From assembly GCA_946481225.1 (NCBI GenBank), contig CAMLNJ010000065.1, positions 1-9,973 of the forward strand: DNA of 9,973 nucleotides, written 5' to 3'. A program made the position numbers and the translations under genes. Under the pieces are notes generated by a model. It was not told the DNA's origin, searched no databases, and was given only the letters and a program-made list of their open reading frames with translations. Within the stretch, counting starts at the first letter, position 1. Each line of letters begins with the position of its first letter. This document shows, in pieces, positions 7,007 through 9,973 of this stretch. The stretch is from an uncultured Verrucomicrobiota bacterium (GTDB lineage: Bacteria > Verrucomicrobiota > Verrucomicrobiae > Opitutales > Opitutaceae).

Positions 7007-7074
7007 TAGCCCCGGCCGTGTCGGCCGGGGGGATTCGGCGCGGGCTAAACCAATCTCGCGGGCGGCACGCCCGT
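7007..7074. repeat. Paired hairpins between convergent genes (possible terminator or REP-like element)
   Basis: This holds a perfect 9-bp stem CCCCGGCCG (7010-7018) / CGGCCGGGG (7022-7030) with a TGT loop. It is followed by a second perfect 6-bp stem CGGGCG (7059-7064) / CGCCCG (7068-7073) with a GCA loop. An alternative outer pairing joins TAGCCC (7007-7012) to GGGCTA (7042-7047). The pair fills the 83-bp gap between the HD-domain gene and the MBL gene, which converge here. Neither stem has a T-tract, so a classic intrinsic terminator is not shown. Hairpins here may still stop or protect both mRNAs. Confidence 0.6.
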
Positions 7075-7083
7075 GGCAGAGCA

Positions 7084-8178
7084 TCACGCCACCGCGAAGG
7101 GCTCGGGCACAAATTCGTAGGCGCCGGCGTCGGTCTTCCTCACGCGACCGAGGCCCGGGAAAGGCATGTGCGCGCCGAAGAGCCGCAACCGCTCCGCCGC
7201 CGCGCGGTCGAACAGTTTTCGCCGCGTCTCCACCGCGAGCGCCGGATCGGCGTCGAAGGCGAAACGCCAGCCCGGATGGGCAAAGCTGATCGCGTGGTGT
7301 CCCGCGACGTCGGCGAAGTGCAGCAGCGCGTCCTTGCCCGAACCGATGACCACCGCGAGGTGCCCCGGCGTGTGGCCCGGCGTGTCGAGCAGCTCGAAGC
7401 TTTCCAGGATGCGATCCTTGCCGGCCACGAGCTGGATACGGTCCTTGTAGGCGCCGAGCGCCGTCTGCGCCCCGGTCACGAATTCCTTCATCGACTCCGG
7501 CGGCACGGCCATGCCCGACAAATCGGGCGATGAGGACATCCAGAAATCGTGCTCCTTCTTTCCGACAAAAAGCTTCGCCTGCGGAAAGGCCGGGCGCTTC
7601 TCCGCGTCAAGCAGGCCGCCGAAGTTGTCGCGATGCGCGTGAGTCAGGACAACGCCCGTGACGTGTTCCGGTTTCACGCCGATGGACGACAAGGCCGCGA
7701 ACATCTTCCCGCCCGCGGCGCCCATGTGGGGACCGCAGCCCGAGTCGATCAACACGAGCTCCGCCCCGGCGCGGACGAGCAGGGCGTTGACCGGCACCTG
7801 GACGCGATCCCTGGGCAACAAGGCCGCGTCCAGCGCCGCGGCGACCGCCCCCGGGGGCTCGTCCACGCCGAAAGGCGACTGGTCGCTTGGTGGAGTCACG
7901 CCGCCGTCGAAAAGCGCCACCGCGTCGAGTCCGCCGATTTTCAACCGATAGTAACCGGCTTGCTCGCCCGCGAGCTCGGGGAGCGGAGCCTTCGTCCCGA
8001 CCTCGGGCTTCGCGGCCCCGGCCGGCCTTTTCTCCGGGGCGGGCGGCTCCCCTCCGCCCGGCTGGGATGAATCCGCCTTGCCCGTGAACAAGTTGGCGGC
8101 CGCGATCACGCCGCTGAGGGCTCCAAACCATTTCAACGCCTCGCGGCGGGAACACGGAGAGGAAACGGCGGCTTTCAT
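7084..8178 (-). CDS. Tat-exported metallo-beta-lactamase-fold hydrolase, methyl parathion hydrolase-like
   Basis: A 364-residue MBL-fold hydrolase. The N-terminus carries a twin-arginine signal, SRREALK at 10-16, followed by a hydrophobic stretch at about 17-31, so export of a folded protein to the periplasm is expected. A Pro/Gly/Ala-rich linker (about 38-70) leads to the hydrolase domain. Metal-site motifs are THAHRDN at 179-185, TPGHTPGH at 266-273, D290 in HFADVAGHH, and H337 in FGAHMPFPGLGRV. The last block and the HPGW...FDADP region are like methyl parathion hydrolase and related lactonase-type enzymes. The substrate cannot be told from sequence. Notably, the second ligand motif ends in Asn185 (codon AAC) where HxHxDH has His. 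I chose ATG 8178 because it places the Tat motif normally; an upstream GTG-type start at 8319 would bury it. The amidotransferase gene lies upstream, 174 bp away on the same strand. Confidence 0.85.
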   Translation of the reverse strand: MKAAVSSPCSRREALKWFGALSGVIAAANLFTGKADSSQPGGGEPPAPEKRPAGAAKPEVGTKAPLPELAGEQAGYYRLKIGGLDAVALFDGGVTPPSDQSPFGVDEPPGAVAAALDAALLPRDRVQVPVNALLVRAGAELVLIDSGCGPHMGAAGGKMFAALSSIGVKPEHVTGVVLTHAHRDNFGGLLDAEKRPAFPQAKLFVGKKEHDFWMSSSPDLSGMAVPPESMKEFVTGAQTALGAYKDRIQLVAGKDRILESFELLDTPGHTPGHLAVVIGSGKDALLHFADVAGHHAISFAHPGWRFAFDADPALAVETRRKLFDRAAAERLRLFGAHMPFPGLGRVRKTDAGAYEFVPEPFAVA

Positions 8179-8294
8179 GCGTCCCGAAAATGCCGCGCCC
8201 CGCCACCCGCGCAACCTGCGCCAAGGGCCTGATTCCCGGATAAATGCCCAAGGGCGCGCCCCGAGCCCCTGCCCGAGAAATGCGAGGCGATGTC

Positions 8295-8344
8295 TTGTAA
8301 ACCAACCCGGCCGGGGCACGGGCGACGGGCTGATTTATTTACAA
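8295..8344. repeat. Spaced inverted repeat upstream of the MBL hydrolase gene
   Basis: TTGTAAA at 8295-8301 is exactly inverted as TTTACAA at 8338-8344, with 36 bases between. Extending outward, 9 of 10 pairs match. It is A+T-rich in a G+C-rich setting and lies 117-166 bp upstream of the MBL start, just past the stop of the amidotransferase gene. It might be a regulator site or a loose terminator stem; the function is unknown. The remainder of the 174-bp gap shows no clear promoter. Confidence 0.35.
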
Positions 8345-8352
8345 AACACGGC

Positions 8353-9054
8353 CTACGCCGCTTCCATCACGCCGAGCAACCGATGCAAAAACGCCTCGGC
8401 GGCCGGCCCGTGCTCGCGGGCTCCGGCGGCGAGTTGCTCCGCCGACTGCACCCAGCGCCCGCCGCTCCTCAACTCGTCCGCGCAGCCCGTCGCGATCTCG
8501 GCCACCGCGTCCGCGCCCATCTCCAGATGGAATTGCAGGCCCAGCACGCGCTCGCCCCAGGCGAAAGCCTGCTGCGCGCAGGCCGCGCTCTCGGCCAGAC
8601 GCGTCGCGCCCGGCGGCAAGGTAAACGTGTCCCCGTGCCAATGCAGCACCATGGAATGTCCGGGAAACGCGTAACGCGCTCCGGCCGCACCTTCGTCCGT
8701 CGGCACCGCCCGCACCGGCCACCAGCCGATCTCGCGCTCCGGATTCTGCGCGACCTTGCCGCCAAGCACGTCGGCGATGAGCTGCGCGCCGAGGCATACC
8801 CCCAGCACGCGCTTCCCCGCGGCGAAGGCCGAGCAGAGCGCGGCTTTTTCCGCCAGGAGCCAAGGGTGATCGCGGTGCTGGTAGACGTTCATCGGCCCGC
8901 CCATCACGATCAGCCAGTCGTAATCGTCGACCTCCGGCGCCGCGTCGCCCGCCCACCATCGTGTGAACGAAATCTCATGGCCGCGCGCGCGCAGCCAAGG
9001 GGCGATGAGGCCGAGGCCCTCGAACGACACGTGCTGAAAGCAGCGGACTTTCAT
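8353..9054 (-). CDS. Class I glutamine amidotransferase-like protein (GMP synthase GATase-like)
   Basis: A 233-residue stand-alone class I glutamine amidotransferase domain, of the kind often annotated as type 1 glutamine amidotransferase or GMP synthase-like. It has the nucleophile elbow GVCLGAQL with C87 at 85-92, oxyanion-region MGGPMNVY at 51-58, and the histidine-glutamate pair H176 and E178 in LGLQFHLEM. VLHWHGDTF at 136-144 is also typical of this group. There is no synthetase domain, so the physiological acceptor is unknown; related proteins act on gamma-glutamyl compounds, but that is not shown here. I chose ATG 9054 (MKVRCFQHVSFEG) because it gives the normal family start; a GTG at 9138 would add 28 residues encoded by hairpin repeats. 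An intrinsic-terminator-like hairpin ends only nine bases before this ATG. Confidence 0.88.
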   Translation of the reverse strand: MKVRCFQHVSFEGLGLIAPWLRARGHEISFTRWWAGDAAPEVDDYDWLIVMGGPMNVYQHRDHPWLLAEKAALCSAFAAGKRVLGVCLGAQLIADVLGGKVAQNPEREIGWWPVRAVPTDEGAAGARYAFPGHSMVLHWHGDTFTLPPGATRLAESAACAQQAFAWGERVLGLQFHLEMGADAVAEIATGCADELRSGGRWVQSAEQLAAGAREHGPAAEAFLHRLLGVMEAA

Positions 9055-9063
9055 GCGCGCAGC

Positions 9064-9098
9064 AAAAACCCCGCCGCGCGCGAAGGCGAGGCGGGGTT
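9064..9098 (-). terminator. Intrinsic-terminator-like hairpin just before the amidotransferase start
   Basis: Read on the minus strand, AACCCCGCC (9098-9090) pairs perfectly with GGCGGGGTT (9075-9067) across a 14-base loop, and the stem runs into a tract of five T (9068-9064). This is the form of a rho-independent terminator for transcription arriving from the DUF4139 gene. It ends nine bases before ATG 9054, so it may also limit expression of the amidotransferase unless that gene is transcribed from within or past it. Confidence 0.65.
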
Positions 9099-9117
9099 GA
9101 GATTCAAATCGAACACC

Positions 9118-9204
9118 GGAGCAAAATGCTCCCGCCACTTTGGCTTCAGCAGGGTAGCGGGAGCATCCTGCTCCCGGACCTGCCGAAAAGGAGCATCCTG
9201 CTCC
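9118..9204. repeat. Three tandem short hairpins of the form GGAGCA-NNN-TGCTCC
   Basis: Copy 1 is GGAGCA/TGCTCC with loop AAA (9118-9132). Copy 2 is CGGGAGCA/TGCTCCCG with loop TCC (9158-9176). Copy 3 is GGAGCA/TGCTCC with loop TCC (9190-9204). Copies 2 and 3 share a 15-base core, GGAGCATCCTGCTCC. All three lie in the 156-bp gap between the amidotransferase start and the DUF4139 stop. They resemble short palindromic intergenic repeats; I recall similar units in Opitutaceae genomes but cannot search. Confidence 0.8.
9186..9204 (-). terminator. Short hairpin plus T-tract after the DUF4139 gene
   Basis: Copy 3 of the tandem hairpin, read on the minus strand, is GGAGCA-GGA-TGCTCC followed directly by TTTT. 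It begins seven bases after the DUF4139 stop codon. The six-bp stem with a three-base loop and four T is a modest intrinsic terminator. Confidence 0.5.
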
Positions 9205-9210
9205 CGTCCC

Positions 9211-9973
9211 CTACTTCCACTCGTAGCGCACGCGGTAGGTGACGATCTTCTCCTCGTCGGGCTGGAGCTTCACGCGAAACTCCGCGGTGTCGGCATGAGT
9301 CTTCTCGTGCGGGTCGGACTGCTGGATGAGTTTCCAGTTGGGCCACTGATAGAAGTGCTCCACCACGCGCACCTCGACCGGCTCGGCCTTGCGGTTGCGC
9401 AGCTTCACCTCGAAAGCCTCCTCGCGGAAATCGTTCCGGCTGCTCATCGAGCTGTCGGTCTGCTTCTTCTCCACCGCGATGTCGAAAACGTCACCCGTGT
9501 AGAGGCGCACCGTCTCGTTCTTCGCGGTGTGGTCGAGGTTGTTCTCGCCCACGAATTCGAGGCGGTTATCCGCCGAATCCTGCCGGTAGAAGCGCGCCCG
9601 TCCCTTCGGCAGAGGCAGACCGAGGCCGCCGTTGTCCTTCGTGTTCTTGAATTCTCGGACGGTGGCGACCTTCGCGCCGTATTTCTGCTGGTCGAAGATG
9701 TAGAGCTGCGGCGCCGTCACGCCGGTGGCGCGGAGAAACTCGACCTGCTTCGTTTCCTGATCACGCAGCGTCACGGGGCGCGGCAGCGAGTAGAGGTGGA
9801 ACTCGTCGAAGGCTTTTTCGGTGACGACGGCATCCGCGACCATGGCGGACATGACCATTTCCTGCTTTCGCCTCCCGGGCATCGGAACCGGTTCCGGCTG
9901 CACGCGGTTCACGTCGCCCGCCATGAGCTTGATCGTCGCGTCGTCGAAGCGTTTGCCCGTGCTGTTGTTCACC
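9211..9973 (-). CDS. DUF4139 domain-containing protein, C-terminal part (runs off right edge)
   Basis: The 253 visible residues are the C-terminal part of a protein resembling the DUF4139 family, whose function is not established. The open frame continues through the right edge, so the true start is not in the window. Recognisable blocks, counted from the edge, are NSTGKRFDDATIKLMAGDVN (about 3-22), the hallmark FHLYSLPRPVTLRDQETKQ (58-76), LPLPKGRARFYRQD (119-132), the GENNLDHTAKNE region (142-153), DVFDIAVEKKQTD (161-173), FEVKLRNRKAEPVEVRVVEH (187-206), and the final VTYRVRYEWK. The segments alternate in the way expected of beta-sandwich domains; members often have signal peptides and act outside the cytoplasm, which cannot be checked here. 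The stop TAG is followed at once by a short hairpin terminator. Confidence 0.82.
   Translation of the reverse strand, partial: VNNSTGKRFDDATIKLMAGDVNRVQPEPVPMPGRRKQEMVMSAMVADAVVTEKAFDEFHLYSLPRPVTLRDQETKQVEFLRATGVTAPQLYIFDQQKYGAKVATVREFKNTKDNGGLGLPLPKGRARFYRQDSADNRLEFVGENNLDHTAKNETVRLYTGDVFDIAVEKKQTDSSMSSRNDFREEAFEVKLRNRKAEPVEVRVVEHFYQWPNWKLIQQSDPHEKTHADTAEFRVKLQPDEEKIVTYRVRYEWK

Noticed and set aside
8179..8319. Extended N-terminus of the MBL hydrolase from 8319
   Set aside because: It would place 47 residues ahead of the twin-arginine motif, which should be close to the N-terminus.
9099..9117. A tRNA T-arm-like string (GTTCGATTTGAATC on the minus strand)
   Set aside because: No matching acceptor, D or anticodon arms can be drawn around it.
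9055..9138. Extended N-terminus of the amidotransferase from a GTG at 9138
   Set aside because: The added residues are encoded by a terminator hairpin and a palindromic repeat, and the family start matches ATG 9054.

Overview
The window is G+C-rich (about two thirds by eye) and reads as bacterial chromosome. The gene complement is ordinary housekeeping. The combination of two palindromic purine-rich intergenic elements, Tat-exported hydrolases and high G+C suggests a Verrucomicrobiota member, probably Opitutaceae-like. That placement is inference from memory of similar repeats; no rRNA or marker tree is possible here.

Layout, left to right. The left edge holds the N-terminal 233 codons of a PolX-type DNA polymerase on the minus strand, running off the edge. 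Divergent from it, and separated by 286 bp containing a perfect 9-bp inverted repeat, is a fermentative D-lactate dehydrogenase (ldhA, plus strand) with an unusual C-terminal tail. A minus-strand run follows, read from right to left: serA (3-phosphoglycerate dehydrogenase), plsY (acyl-phosphate glycerol-3-phosphate acyltransferase), hom (homoserine dehydrogenase) and gatC (amidotransferase subunit C). The serA-plsY and hom-gatC junctions each carry a palindromic element of about 90-115 bp. Divergent from serA is an HD-domain hydrolase. Tail-to-tail with that is a Tat-signal metallo-beta-lactamase-fold hydrolase, then a class I glutamine amidotransferase-like protein, then the C-terminal half of a DUF4139 protein running off the right edge, all three on the minus strand.

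The genes work together only loosely. serA and hom start the serine/glycine and the threonine/methionine branches, and both carry C-terminal ACT domains, so both look feedback-controlled. plsY starts phospholipid synthesis and gatC serves translation. There is no phage, CRISPR, transposase, toxin or defence gene here, and no rRNA or tRNA gene that I can see.

I found no previously undescribed multigene system. The points that merit a second look are the intergenic repeat elements, which share a nine-base purine-rich unit; a tandem set of hairpins and a terminator pressed against a start codon near 9.05-9.2 kb; the absence of Shine-Dalgarno sequences before all complete genes; an Asn in place of a zinc-ligand His in the MBL hydrolase; and tail or insert regions in LdhA and PlsY.
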